A DNA stretch of 64,000 nt from Nitrospiraceae bacterium (GTDB lineage Bacteria; Nitrospirota; Thermodesulfovibrionia; UBA6902), in NCBI GenBank assembly GCA_003599275.1, contig QZJG01000015.1:1-64000 (forward strand), written 5' to 3'. The notes under the pieces were generated by a model that was not told the DNA's origin, did not search any database, and was given only the letters and a program-made list of their open reading frames with translations. Positions 1-8,673 of the stretch are shown here, piece by piece; within the stretch, counting starts at the first letter, position 1; each line of letters begins with the position of its first letter. The position numbers and the translations under genes are program-made.

Positions 1-432
1 AAGTCCATATACCTTGCCGTCAGGGCCTTTCAGGGGGGTAAGAAGCAATGTGCCGCCTTGTAAACTGCTTGCATCGCCTATAGTCGAGACAAGGGCATCA
101 GTTTTGATGCCCGGTTTTGCAAACTGAGGAAGCGTTGCCGTAATCACCACTGCAGCTATGCTTTTCGTCTTAATATCATCAGGGTTTACAGTCACACCCA
201 TCCTTTCAAGCATACTTGAAATGCTCTGTATGGCTGTCTTTCCCTTATCACCGGTGCCATTTAGTCCAACGATGATCCCGTATCCTATCATCTGATTGTC
301 TCTGACCCCCTCAAAACTTGCTATGTCCTTAATACGCTCAGCGTAAACATCAGTGAACAGTGAACAGTGAACAGCAAACAGTAAAAGAAATACTATTGCA
401 GATTTTGAGATTATCTTAAATTTTATTTTCAT
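1..432 (-). CDS. flgI: Flagellar P-ring protein FlgI, N-terminal part (gene runs off the window)
   Basis: Not in the ORF track because it is cut by the window edge. Translating the minus strand from the ATG at 432 gives 144 open codons: a signal peptide ([17 protein letters not shown]) followed by [20 protein letters not shown] and [13 protein letters not shown], the hallmark start of mature FlgI. FlgI forms the periplasmic P ring around the rod in peptidoglycan. It is the last gene seen of the flgF-flgG-flgA-flgH-flgI run, 47 bp downstream of flgH. Part of the signal peptide (VHCSLFT) is encoded by a GAACAGT micro-repeat. The C-terminal part lies outside the window. Confidence 0.93.
   Translation of the reverse strand, partial: MKIKFKIISKSAIVFLLLFAVHCSLFTDVYAERIKDIASFEGVRDNQMIGYGIIVGLNGTGDKGKTAIQSISSMLERMGVTVNPDDIKTKSIAAVVITATLPQFAKPGIKTDALVSTIGDASSLQGGTLLLTPLKGPDGKVYGL
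351..381. repeat. GAACAGT micro-repeat inside flgI signal sequence
   Basis: Three to four imperfect 7-bp units (CAGTGAACAGTGAACAGTGAACAG) in tandem. They encode part of the hydrophobic signal peptide of FlgI on the minus strand. Similar short-unit repeats recur at other gene starts and gaps in the window. Confidence 0.75.
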
Positions 433-454
433 TATCGTTATATCTCTCCTTCCT

Positions 455-476
455 ATTCACTTTTCACTATTCACTG
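455..476. repeat. TTCACT micro-repeat between flgH and flgI
   Basis: ATTCACTTTTCACTATTCACTG, a degenerate tandem of 7-8 bp units filling the flgH-flgI gap. Same style as the repeat inside flgI. Confidence 0.6.
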
Positions 477-479
477 CCT

Positions 480-1253
480 TTAGAACGGCCAAATATAATC
501 AAGCGCCCTGACCATCCATCCGGGACTCTGTTTTTCCTGTATAACTCCATCGCCAACATAGTAGACCTGTGCATCCGCTATCTTGCTGCTCAATATAGTA
601 TTTGCAGATGAAATGTCATCCGGCCTTACCATACCGCTAAGCACCAGTATCTGTTTCTCATTGTTTATTGTGAGTTCTTTTCTTCCCTCTAAAATGAGAT
701 TGCCGTTAGGCATAACCTCAATGACCTTTGCGGTCACAGTAGCAATGAGAGTCCCTTCCCTGTTTGTGTCACCTGCCCCTTTATGTTTTGACTTTGATGT
801 AGTTGAAATTGAAGGATCAAAGACATTTTCACCCTTAAACAGGTCCTTAAGGCCAAAGACATTGTGAAGATTAAAATCCTTGTTCATGCCAAGAAAGTTC
901 GTGAGCTCAAAATCGAGATTGGATTCACGGCTTGTATCCGTATCAGCCTTTCCTGAACCGGACAGGCTTTCGACAACATTGATTGTCACAAGATCATTAA
1001 GCCTCCTGGCCTTTCTGTCTTCGAATAGGTTGCCATTGTCACTCCAGAGCGAATTAAGAGATGAATGTGCAGTTGTATCAACAGTATTTTCAACGTATTT
1101 AGGGGGAGGCGGTGGCAGTTTTGCAGAAGGAGTAGCACATGAAAATATCATAAGCATAACAAGCATACATGAACACCGGATACTTAAACGGGCATACTGG
1201 CCCGTCCTGCTTTCAGTTTTATTACTTCTCTTGTTTGTTATCATTATAAGCAC
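480..1253 (-). CDS. flgH: Flagellar L-ring lipoprotein FlgH
   Basis: 257 aa. FlgH is the outer-membrane L-ring lipoprotein that, with FlgI, forms the bushing around the distal rod. A basic N-terminus and hydrophobic stretch end in a lipobox (MIFSCATP, Cys about residue 39). The FlgH core is visible: SLWSDNGNLFEDRKARRLND, then NVVESLSGSGKADTDTSRES and the C-terminal VRPDDISSANTILSSKIADA. An in-frame ATG three codons in (1244) is an equally good start. It lies 5 bp after flgA and upstream of flgI, the usual order, and is certainly co-transcribed with them. Confidence 0.95.
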   Translation of the reverse strand: MLIMITNKRSNKTESRTGQYARLSIRCSCMLVMLMIFSCATPSAKLPPPPPKYVENTVDTTAHSSLNSLWSDNGNLFEDRKARRLNDLVTINVVESLSGSGKADTDTSRESNLDFELTNFLGMNKDFNLHNVFGLKDLFKGENVFDPSISTTSKSKHKGAGDTNREGTLIATVTAKVIEVMPNGNLILEGRKELTINNEKQILVLSGMVRPDDISSANTILSSKIADAQVYYVGDGVIQEKQSPGWMVRALDYIWPF

Positions 1254-1258
1254 CTGTC

Positions 1259-2011
1259 CTAAAGATCAACCTTAACAGTATTTTCATCTATCAGCACTCC
1301 GCTGACTATCTTTTTTGACGAGGAATTGATGGCCCTGACAGTCATTCCGACATATCCCTTCTCTTTAGTCTTACCATCAGCCCTTATTATCATTCCTTCA
1401 TGGCTCATCAGGAGTATCACTCGCCTGCCCCTTTCAACAAGCTGGTACATCTCTATCATGCCTTCCTCAATAGCCATATTGGCATTAATGGACCTTTTCA
1501 AGGTCTTTCCAATTATCTTTTCAGGATCTTTCAGGACATTTCGGGGCATTTTTCTGATATCCATCTTTGCAAGATAAATATCCTCTTCCTCTATAACATG
1601 CCTCTTCTGAAAAGGCCTTCTGCTCATTATGACCTGACCGTAAGCCCGTATATCCGCCCGTACCAGTATTCTTTCATTATCACTGAACATGAAAGAAAAG
1701 ATGGCCCTGCCAAGAGGTCCTTTTACAACCTGGATACTCTCAGGGTTTTCCTCCCCCAGATTTTCAGGGGCCTGTACATTGCTGACCTCTATTTCTTCCC
1801 ACGGGTAATTATCCGACAAATAGGACCTGAGTTCATCATCGGGTGTCCAGGCTGCAGCCTTGCAAGAAGACAGATGCAAGAAGACAGATGTAAGAACACA
1901 GACTACGGATAACAAAACTATTCCCTGTAGTATATTATCTGAGTTCTGTGCTCTGAGCCTGCCTGTCCGGTAGGCAGGTTCTGTGTTCTGTACTCTGTAG
2001 TCTATTTTCAT
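1259..2011 (-). CDS. flgA: Flagellar P-ring assembly chaperone FlgA
   Basis: 250 aa. FlgA is the periplasmic chaperone for P-ring (FlgI) assembly. The C-terminal two thirds match the SAF/ChapFlgA fold: RPFQKRHVIEEEDIYLAKMD, then IIGKTLKRSINANMAIEEGM and VVERGRRVILLMSHEGMIIR-like segments. The N-terminus is odd: before the signal-like segment (GIVLLSVVCVLTSVFLHLSS) there are about 25 polar residues (YRVQNTEPAYRTGRLRAQNS) encoded by a CAGAACAC-type micro-repeat, so the true start may lie further in. Sits between flgG and flgH with only 2-5 bp gaps. Confidence 0.92.
   Translation of the reverse strand: MKIDYRVQNTEPAYRTGRLRAQNSDNILQGIVLLSVVCVLTSVFLHLSSCKAAAWTPDDELRSYLSDNYPWEEIEVSNVQAPENLGEENPESIQVVKGPLGRAIFSFMFSDNERILVRADIRAYGQVIMSRRPFQKRHVIEEEDIYLAKMDIRKMPRNVLKDPEKIIGKTLKRSINANMAIEEGMIEMYQLVERGRRVILLMSHEGMIIRADGKTKEKGYVGMTVRAINSSSKKIVSGVLIDENTVKVDL
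1941..2002. repeat. GTTCTGTG micro-repeat with CCTGCC/GGCAGG hairpin at flgA start
   Basis: GAGTTCTGTGCTCTGAGCC, a CCTGCC-loop-GGCAGG inverted repeat and then TTCTGTGTTCTGTACTCTGTAG. It encodes the unusual polar N-terminus of FlgA on the minus strand. Same unit family as the repeats at 20865, 21701, 40785 and 41174 in the prophage. Confidence 0.7.
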
Positions 2012-2013
2012 TA

Positions 2014-2802
2014 TTACCTCTTGAGATTATTGGCCAGAGCCAGCATTTCATCCGTTGACTGAATTACCTTGGAATTAAGTTCATACGCCCTCTGGCTTAC
2101 AATCATGTTTACCATCTCTTCCACAACATTCACATTACTTAGTTCAATGAATCCCTGATTAACTGAGCCGAGACCATCTGTGCCGGGATTTCCGGTTGTC
2201 GCTTCACCTGATGAACCAGTTGGAAGGAACAGGTTCTTACCAATCGCCTTTAGACCACCGGGATTAATAAACTGGGCTATCTCAATTTGTCCTACCTCAA
2301 CAGGAGTGTTGTTACCGGCCTGAAGCACCGAGACTGTACCGTCCGGCGTTACGGTAATTTCAAGAGCATTCAGCGGAATGTTTATAGCAGGCTCCATTGG
2401 ATATCCGTCGGAATTCACCAGATTCCCTTCACTATTAAGCTTGAAAGCTCCTGCACGTGAATATGCTATTTCTCCGTCCGGTGTAGTGATCTGAAAAAAA
2501 CCCTTGCCCTCAATGACCATGTCCAGGTTGTTTCCGGTTGATACAAAATCACCCTGATGAAACATTTTCTGAACAGCTGCAGGCTTGACTCCCAGCCCTA
2601 TCTGGATGCCTGTCGGCACTTCATTGCCTTCAGAGGACACAGCGCCCGCGGTTTTCAGACTCTGATACATAAGTTCCTGAAAGTCGGCCCTGCTCTTTTT
2701 GAATCCCGCTGTGTTTACATTAGCGAGATTATTGGAAATAACATCTATATTGATCCGCTGCGCCTCCATCCCGGTTGCTGCTATAAATAATGCTCTGTCC
2801 AC
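2014..2802 (-). CDS. flgG: Flagellar distal rod protein FlgG
   Basis: 262 aa, the usual FlgG length. FlgG builds the distal rod that passes through the L and P rings. The N-terminal rod motif [41 protein letters not shown] and the C-terminal [40 protein letters not shown] are diagnostic. It precedes flgA by 2 bp and follows flgF, as in most flg clusters. Confidence 0.97.
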   Translation of the reverse strand: MDRALFIAATGMEAQRINIDVISNNLANVNTAGFKKSRADFQELMYQSLKTAGAVSSEGNEVPTGIQIGLGVKPAAVQKMFHQGDFVSTGNNLDMVIEGKGFFQITTPDGEIAYSRAGAFKLNSEGNLVNSDGYPMEPAINIPLNALEITVTPDGTVSVLQAGNNTPVEVGQIEIAQFINPGGLKAIGKNLFLPTGSSGEATTGNPGTDGLGSVNQGFIELSNVNVVEEMVNMIVSQRAYELNSKVIQSTDEMLALANNLKR

Positions 2803-2853
2803 TTTTTCCTCCTATGTTACTTTTATCTCTTTATTCTCTGCTATTAATTCTTA

Positions 2854-3561
2854 TCATTTCCCGAGTTCGTTAATTGTCTTTGATGCCGCCTCATCAAATG
2901 AATGAATTATCTTCTGATAGCTCTCGAATTCCCTGGTTGATGCCAGCATCTGCACCATCTCCTGAATTGCATTAACATTGGACTGCTCCAGAAAACCCTG
3001 ACTGACCTGGGCATTAACTTCCTCACCGGCCTCATCTGTAGCAAACATGCCTCCGCTCAGTTTTTTAAGGACCCCGGTATCGCGGAAATTGACTATCTTC
3101 ACTTTGCCTACCAGCACTCCATCAACCAGAACATCCCCCGAGGTACTGATATCAATGCTGCTCCCCTGCACTGCAATCGGTCCGCCATCCCCGAGCACCT
3201 TTACTCCATTACTTGTCGCCAAATATCCGTCACTGCTGATCATAAAATTGCCATTGCGTGTATACCTGCCTCCTTCCAGCGTAAAAAAACCCTCGCCGTT
3301 TATTGCAAGGTCAAGCCCGTTTCCGGTCCTCTGGATAGTACCGCTCGAAAAATCAATTACGCTTTTCGAAAGGTCCGCCATTACTCGTCCACTGTCATTA
3401 ACGTCCACTTTATTGTCAGCCGGGACTATGTAGTCCTTGAAAGCCACCCTTTCTTTCTTGTATCCCGGGGTGTTGGCATTTGCGATATTCTGCCCGAACA
3501 GGTCCATATTCCTGCGTTTTAAAACCGCACCTGAGAGTGCTATGTAAATTCCTTTATTCAT
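2854..3561 (-). CDS. flgF: Flagellar proximal rod protein FlgF
   Basis: 235 aa. Rod/hook family protein, shorter than FlgG. The N-terminus MNKGIYIALSGAVLKRRNMD with GQNIANANTPGYKKERVAFK and the C-terminus QSNVNAIQEMVQMLASTREF place it as FlgF, a proximal rod subunit exported by the flagellar apparatus. It has an AAGGAAG ribosome site just before the ATG. Separated from fliA by a short ORF and about 165 bp of non-coding DNA. Confidence 0.95.
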   Translation of the reverse strand: MNKGIYIALSGAVLKRRNMDLFGQNIANANTPGYKKERVAFKDYIVPADNKVDVNDSGRVMADLSKSVIDFSSGTIQRTGNGLDLAINGEGFFTLEGGRYTRNGNFMISSDGYLATSNGVKVLGDGGPIAVQGSSIDISTSGDVLVDGVLVGKVKIVNFRDTGVLKKLSGGMFATDEAGEEVNAQVSQGFLEQSNVNAIQEMVQMLASTREFESYQKIIHSFDEAASKTINELGK

Positions 3562-3726
3562 ATTCTTCCTTATGCAAACACAATGCCAGAGAATTCTGAC
3601 AGAAATCCCTGAATAACATTTATCTTACTTGTTGATTTATCAACTGATATTATTTGCCAGATACTTTTTTTCATAGTCCCGTTCTCTATATGGCAGGAAA
3701 ATTATTCCTACAGGAAAATATCTTCC

Positions 3727-3894
3727 CTATATCCTGATGTCTATTATTCCCTTCCTGATAATGTCCTGCTTCTCTTCTTCCCGTTTTTTTTCCTTCTCGT
3801 TCTTCTGTTCATTTTTTTTCTTGTTCATGGCCGGTTCCCGTTCCTTCTTTACCTCCGGTATTCCGTATGTATTGCCAAGTCCTTCAATCGCCAT
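3727..3894 (-). CDS. Small highly charged protein between fliA and flgF
   Basis: Too short for the ORF track (55 aa): MAIEGLGNTYGIPEVKKERE followed by a Lys/Glu-rich stretch and ending DIIRKGIIDIRI. It starts 18 bp after the fliA stop on the same strand, in the only wide gap of the operon, and is strongly charged and probably helical, so it could be a small export chaperone or assembly factor. I do not recognise a named family; function unknown. No strong Shine-Dalgarno is obvious. Confidence 0.55.
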   Translation of the reverse strand: MAIEGLGNTYGIPEVKKEREPAMNKKKNEQKNEKEKKREEEKQDIIRKGIIDIRI

Positions 3895-3912
3895 GGTAAT
3901 GCCTCAATGGCC

Positions 3913-4644
3913 TCAGCTTATCTGACTGATTTTTGTTTTAAGTTTCCCGAGCGCCTGGCTGTGGATCTGACAGACGCGGGACTCTGTAATACTGAGCACC
4001 TTTCCTATTTCCTGCATTGTAAGTTCTTCATAATAATATAGGGCCAGGACCATCTTTTCTTTCTTGGGCAGAGTATCTATCAGCTCCACCAGTTTTTCTT
4101 TTGTGTCCTTCTCTTCCAGAATGGTGAGCGGGCTCTTTGCCGACGGGTCTGCAATGCATTCTGATATATTGAGATCGCTGTCAGCATATTTGGTGTTCCG
4201 GAAATCATCAAGCCTGACCGGATTTGACGAGGTCGCATACTGCATGGTCTTGTAATATTCATCGAGAGGCATTTTCAGGGACTTGGCCACCTCAATATCA
4301 TCAGGCATCCTTCCCAGTTTTCTCTCAAGCTTGAGCCTGGCATTATTTATTACCTCTATCTTCTTTCTCATAGACCTCGGGATCCAGGCCGTTGCCCTTA
4401 ATTCGTCTATCATAGAGCCTTTTATCCGCAATTCAGCATACGTCTTGAGTTTGACCCTCCCCGGCTCATACCTGTCGAGGGCATCCATTAATCCCATCAG
4501 GCCCACGCTCACCAGATCATCGATGGTAACATGCTGCGGAAGTTTCCACGAAAGCCTGTAAGCGGTATACTTGATGTACGGCAAAAACTCTTTTATTACC
4601 TTTTCTCTTGCTTCTTCTTTGATTTCTGTTTTGTACTTTAACAT
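3913..4644 (-). CDS. fliA: Flagellar sigma factor FliA (sigma-28)
   Basis: 243 aa FliA/WhiG-type sigma factor. Region 2 (FLPYIKYTAYRLSWKLP, DDLVSVGLMGLMDALDRYEP), region 3 (IDELRATAWIPRSMRKK) and region 4 (LTMQEIGKVLSITESRVCQI) are all visible in order. It directs RNA polymerase to late flagellar and chemotaxis promoters. The gene overlaps flhG by 7 bp, so it is translationally coupled to it. No anti-sigma factor FlgM is seen in the window. Confidence 0.97.
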   Translation of the reverse strand: MLKYKTEIKEEAREKVIKEFLPYIKYTAYRLSWKLPQHVTIDDLVSVGLMGLMDALDRYEPGRVKLKTYAELRIKGSMIDELRATAWIPRSMRKKIEVINNARLKLERKLGRMPDDIEVAKSLKMPLDEYYKTMQYATSSNPVRLDDFRNTKYADSDLNISECIADPSAKSPLTILEEKDTKEKLVELIDTLPKKEKMVLALYYYEELTMQEIGKVLSITESRVCQIHSQALGKLKTKISQIS

Positions 4645-5459
4645 TTCGCTTTTAAAAGACCTCCAAGGAAGAATTGAAGTGTTCCCTTAATATGGTTATT
4701 GTTGTCATTGTTTATCTTTTCTGATATCTTCAGCAGACTTTTCGAGGCCTCACACTCAGGATAAATGTCCATCAATGCCCTCTGCTGACGGACAGCCTTC
4801 GGGACTGAGTCGTCATGGGGTATGCATCCGATGTAATCCAAGGATATGCTCAGAAATCTTTCCGCAGCAGTCGACAGCCTCCTGTAGACGTCCGTCGCTT
4901 CTTTTTCATTCCTGATATTATTAACAAGGACCTTGAAGTCCTTTTCCTGATATTTTGTAAAAAGGACTTTTATAAGCGCATAGGCATCTGTCATCGCAGT
5001 CGGCTCGGCTGAAGTGACAATAATAGTGTCCTGTGCCGCCATACAGAAAAAAGCTACATTCGGAGATATGCCGGACGAAGTATCTATCAGGAGATAATCG
5101 ATGCCGCCGTCATAGGATTCAAACTCTTCAATAAGTCTTAATCTCTGAAACTCGTCAAGTGCCGTAAGCTCCTGAATGCCGGAACTGGCAGGAAGCACCT
5201 TTATACCCATAGGGCCATCGACTATCAGGTCTTTCAGTCCCTTCTCTCCGTTAAAGAGATGCTTGATATTATATTTGGTTGCAAGATTTAGGATTACATC
5301 AATATTACTGAGACCGAGGTCAGCGTCAAACACCAGGACCTTTTTATTCAGTTTGCTCAAGCCGATGGCCAGGTTTGCGGTAATATTCGTCTTTCCGACC
5401 CCGCCTTTACCGCTTGCAACAGCTATTGTCCTCACTATCTTTTTCTCTGCAGTGTCCAT
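4638..5459 (-). CDS. flhG: Flagellar number regulator FlhG (FleN/MinD-like ATPase)
   Basis: 273 aa ParA/MinD-family ATPase. A deviant Walker A (VASGKGGVGKTNITANLA) is at the N-terminus, then VLVFDADLGLSNIDVIL and the switch YLLIDTSSGISPNVAF. FlhG limits the number of polar flagella by acting on FlhF and flagellar gene expression. Its start codon overlaps the flhF stop and its end overlaps fliA, the common flhF-flhG-fliA arrangement. Confidence 0.95.
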   Translation of the reverse strand: MDTAEKKIVRTIAVASGKGGVGKTNITANLAIGLSKLNKKVLVFDADLGLSNIDVILNLATKYNIKHLFNGEKGLKDLIVDGPMGIKVLPASSGIQELTALDEFQRLRLIEEFESYDGGIDYLLIDTSSGISPNVAFFCMAAQDTIIVTSAEPTAMTDAYALIKVLFTKYQEKDFKVLVNNIRNEKEATDVYRRLSTAAERFLSISLDYIGCIPHDDSVPKAVRQQRALMDIYPECEASKSLLKISEKINNDNNNHIKGTLQFFLGGLLKAKC

Positions 5460-6574
5460 TATACGCTCCCCGTTCTTAAGATAAGATTAGTCAATCTTTT
5501 ACTGTCAACAAATTCAATATTGCCCGGTACCCTCTGTCCTGTTGTAATATAGGCAACCGGTTTCTGATATATGCGACAGAGGTTATATATCGCTCCCAGC
5601 TTCACTGCCTCATCAGTCTTTGTAAATGCCATGTAATCCACAGGCAGCGATTTGTAATATTTATGAGTGTCCACGAGAAAGCTGCAGTCGCTTGATGCGC
5701 TCAGCAGCAGCTGGGTTTCAATAGGCATGCCCATTTCATATATATTTTTCAGATTGCTGATATACTCGGCATCTCTCGGATTCTGACCTGTTGTGTCTAC
5801 CAGTATTAAATCCCTGTCAGAAAATCTGCCGACGCTTTTTCTGAAGCTCTCCCTGTTTGCGACTATGTCCAGAGGAATACCTATCATTCGTGAATAAATC
5901 CGTATCTGTTCCGCGGCCCCTATCTTATATGTATCAATGCTGATCATCGCCACCTTTTTCCCTTCCTTTATGGCCATTGATGCAAGCTTGGCTAATGTAG
6001 TCGTCTTGCCCGAGCCGGTCGGTCCGATGAGCATCGTTATTCGCCTGTTGTCCTTTGCAGATATGTCCCGAATGTTTCTGAAAGTACTTCTGTCGGTCCT
6101 TGATATATTAAGATCATCAGTCATGACGGTTTCAATCTCCTCTATAGCGCCGGCCCTTTCGACAAGCTTCAGGGCAAATTCGTCATTAATTGATTTTTCC
6201 CTCAGAAAATGAAATATGCTCCTTCTTTCCTCAGGCATCCTGAATTCGAAACCGCTGTTCTTCATTGACTCAATATAGGCTCTCAGACTCTTTATGTCCT
6301 GCTGGAGCCCGGCTAAATCACCTGAGCGGTCCTCAGTTGACATGCGCGGCTGAACTTCCTTTGCTCTTTCAATTTTGTCTGTTTTTACTTCAACAACCTG
6401 GTCCTTCGCAATGCTTCCGTCAATGTCATAATCAATAGCAGCCGTGACTTCCACATAGGGCTTCAGGCCCTTTTTATCTTCTGACGAGAGGATGACGGCA
6501 TCAGGACCAAGCTCTTTCTTTACAAGTGAAAGGGCCTCCCTGAAATTTTTTGCACGTATTGTCTTAATTTTCAT
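5459..6574 (-). CDS. flhF: Flagellar placement GTPase FlhF
   Basis: 371 aa SRP-family GTPase that marks the pole where the flagellum is built. The N-terminal B domain (IRAKNFREALSLVKKELGPD) is followed by the NG domain with G1 (LIGPTGSGKTTTLAKLAS), ISIDTYKIGAAEQIRIYSR, and G3 LVDTTGQNPRD. It overlaps flhA by 11 bp and abuts flhG. Presence of both FlhF and FlhG suggests polar rather than peritrichous flagella. Confidence 0.96.
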   Translation of the reverse strand: MKIKTIRAKNFREALSLVKKELGPDAVILSSEDKKGLKPYVEVTAAIDYDIDGSIAKDQVVEVKTDKIERAKEVQPRMSTEDRSGDLAGLQQDIKSLRAYIESMKNSGFEFRMPEERRSIFHFLREKSINDEFALKLVERAGAIEEIETVMTDDLNISRTDRSTFRNIRDISAKDNRRITMLIGPTGSGKTTTLAKLASMAIKEGKKVAMISIDTYKIGAAEQIRIYSRMIGIPLDIVANRESFRKSVGRFSDRDLILVDTTGQNPRDAEYISNLKNIYEMGMPIETQLLLSASSDCSFLVDTHKYYKSLPVDYMAFTKTDEAVKLGAIYNLCRIYQKPVAYITTGQRVPGNIEFVDSKRLTNLILRTGSV

Positions 6575-8594
6575 ACTTCACCATCCCTCTGATATCGAGA
6601 TCTGTTTTTGAAACAATTTCTGCACTTGAAAGTACTACAAATGAAGATGATATCCTTTCAACTATCTTCCTGATATACTTTCTGATATTTGCGGAACAAA
6701 GGATTATCGGTTGTGCCCCCTTAAGCTTGCCGGAAGACAGAATCACCTCAATACTCTTCACAAGCCTGTTAATCACATCCGGCGTGACACCCCCTCCTTC
6801 AGCCTGAGACAGGAGCTTTTCATATCTGGGGTCAAGCGTAAATACTGTCAGCTTTCCCTGATCATTCAGATACTGTCTGGTAATGGTCCTTGAAAGGGCC
6901 TGCCGGACATATTCAGTCAGGGTTTCCGGGTCCTTTACATTCGGGGAGTAGTCAAGCAGGGTTTCGAAAATGGTCATAATGTCTTTAATAGACACTCTTT
7001 CTTTCAAAAGGTTCTGCAATACGCGCTGCACGGCGCCAAGGGTCAGGCTTCCCGGTATTAATTCTTCAATAATCTTGGGATATGTCTTTGAAACATTGTC
7101 CAGCAGTTTCTGGGTCTCACTCCTGGTCAGCAGTTCCCATGAATATTCCCTTATAAGTTCAGTAATATGCGTGCCTATAACAGTCGCGTTATCAACAACC
7201 ATGTATCCGGAAAGCTGGGCGTTCTCCACTTCCTTCTCATCAATCCAGTAAGCCGGAAGTCCGAACGCAGGTTCCTTGGTCGGAATCCCGTCAATTTTCT
7301 CCGCATTGCCAGAGGCCACTGCGAGCCAGCTGCCCATCATTACCTCGCCCCTTGCAATCTCAATGCCCCTTATCAGAAAACTGTACTCATGTGGTCTCAG
7401 CTGCAGATTGTCCTTAATGTGGATCGGGGCCACGACAAAACCGAGTTCCGTTGCGAGCTGTCTTCTCATGGCCTTTATTTTTCCGAGCAGTTCTCCATTG
7501 ACCGAGTCTACCAGAGGAATAAGTCCGTAACCAATCTCAAGGCTAAGCGGGTCCAGTTCAAGATAGGACTCGATTTTAGTTTCCTCCCTGGCTGCCTCAG
7601 ATGGCATTGGTGCAACTTCTTCCTCAGCCGGTGACTTTGTTATGATATATCCCATTCCTCCGGCTATTGCCGATACAAGGAAAAAAGGTATATGCGGAAG
7701 ACCAGGTACAATACCAAGCAGCATTAAGACGCCTGAAACCGTGAAAAGGGACTTTGGATTTATCAGGACCTGGCTGGTTATGTCCTTGCCCATGTTGCTC
7801 TCTTTTCCTGCACGGCTGACAACAATACCCGCAGCCGTAGACACCAGAAGCGCCGGAATCTGTGACACAAGACCGTCACCGATGGTAAGGATCGTATATG
7901 TAGTGGCAGCATCCAGCAAAGGCATGCCTTTTTGCAGAGCACCGATAATAAGTCCGCCTACTATATTAATAGCTGTGATTATCAGACCGGCAATCGCGTC
8001 GCCTCTTATGAATTTGCTCGCACCATCCATCGATCCGTAATAGTCGGCTTCCTGTGCAATGATTTCCCTGCGCTGACGTGCCTCTTTTTCATCGATAAGA
8101 CCGGAGTTAAGGTCCGCATCAATGGCCATCTGTTTGCCGGGCATTGCGTCGAGTGTAAACCTTGCAGCAACCTCTGCTATTCTTCCTGATCCCTTCGTGA
8201 TAACGACAAAATTGACAATTACCAGAATAAGGAAAATGATAATTCCGACTGCATAGTCGCCACCGACTACAAAATTTCCGAAAGATTTAACGACCTCCCC
8301 AGCCGAGTCCACTCCCTCATGACCTTTCAAAAGTATCAACCTGGTGGTTGCAACATTAAGCGCCAGCCTGAACAAAGTCGTTATCAGGAGCAGGGTCGGA
8401 AGGACTGAAAAATCAAGCGGCCTCTTAATATAGACAGCTGTAACAAGTATCGTTATTGATAGTGATATGGAAAGTGTAAGTAGTATATCAAGAAGAAACG
8501 GCGGCATCGGCAGGAGCATAACGCCTATGATTGCAACCAGTATAAGGGCAACTAATACATCTTCTCTCTTGTTAAGCATTGCCAGCAGTTTCAT
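6564..8594 (-). CDS. flhA: Flagellar type III export gate protein FlhA
   Basis: 676 aa. FlhA forms the nonameric export gate ring. Eight hydrophobic segments fill the N-terminal half, with the conserved cytoplasmic FHIPEP-type loop (GRIAEVAARFTLDAMPGKQM, AIDADLNSGLIDEKEARQRR). The C-terminal cytoplasmic domain (GYGLIPLVDSVNGELLGKIK) binds export chaperones. Overlaps flhF and follows flhB after a 79-bp gap in which I see no gene. Confidence 0.97.
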   Translation of the reverse strand: MKLLAMLNKREDVLVALILVAIIGVMLLPMPPFLLDILLTLSISLSITILVTAVYIKRPLDFSVLPTLLLITTLFRLALNVATTRLILLKGHEGVDSAGEVVKSFGNFVVGGDYAVGIIIFLILVIVNFVVITKGSGRIAEVAARFTLDAMPGKQMAIDADLNSGLIDEKEARQRREIIAQEADYYGSMDGASKFIRGDAIAGLIITAINIVGGLIIGALQKGMPLLDAATTYTILTIGDGLVSQIPALLVSTAAGIVVSRAGKESNMGKDITSQVLINPKSLFTVSGVLMLLGIVPGLPHIPFFLVSAIAGGMGYIITKSPAEEEVAPMPSEAAREETKIESYLELDPLSLEIGYGLIPLVDSVNGELLGKIKAMRRQLATELGFVVAPIHIKDNLQLRPHEYSFLIRGIEIARGEVMMGSWLAVASGNAEKIDGIPTKEPAFGLPAYWIDEKEVENAQLSGYMVVDNATVIGTHITELIREYSWELLTRSETQKLLDNVSKTYPKIIEELIPGSLTLGAVQRVLQNLLKERVSIKDIMTIFETLLDYSPNVKDPETLTEYVRQALSRTITRQYLNDQGKLTVFTLDPRYEKLLSQAEGGGVTPDVINRLVKSIEVILSSGKLKGAQPIILCSANIRKYIRKIVERISSSFVVLSSAEIVSKTDLDIRGMVKYEN

Positions 8595-8673
8595 ATCAGC
8601 ATACTCCTGTCACAGATTGAATTATTCAGTGAATTCATTCTCTTTTCTGGTTCCTGCAGCCACAGACAGCGGT

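Noticed and set aside
3573-3588. Sigma-54-like TGGCATTGTGTTTGCA before flgF
   Set aside because: GG-N10-GC spacing fits, but transcription would start at the flgF ATG and remove its AAGGAAG ribosome site.
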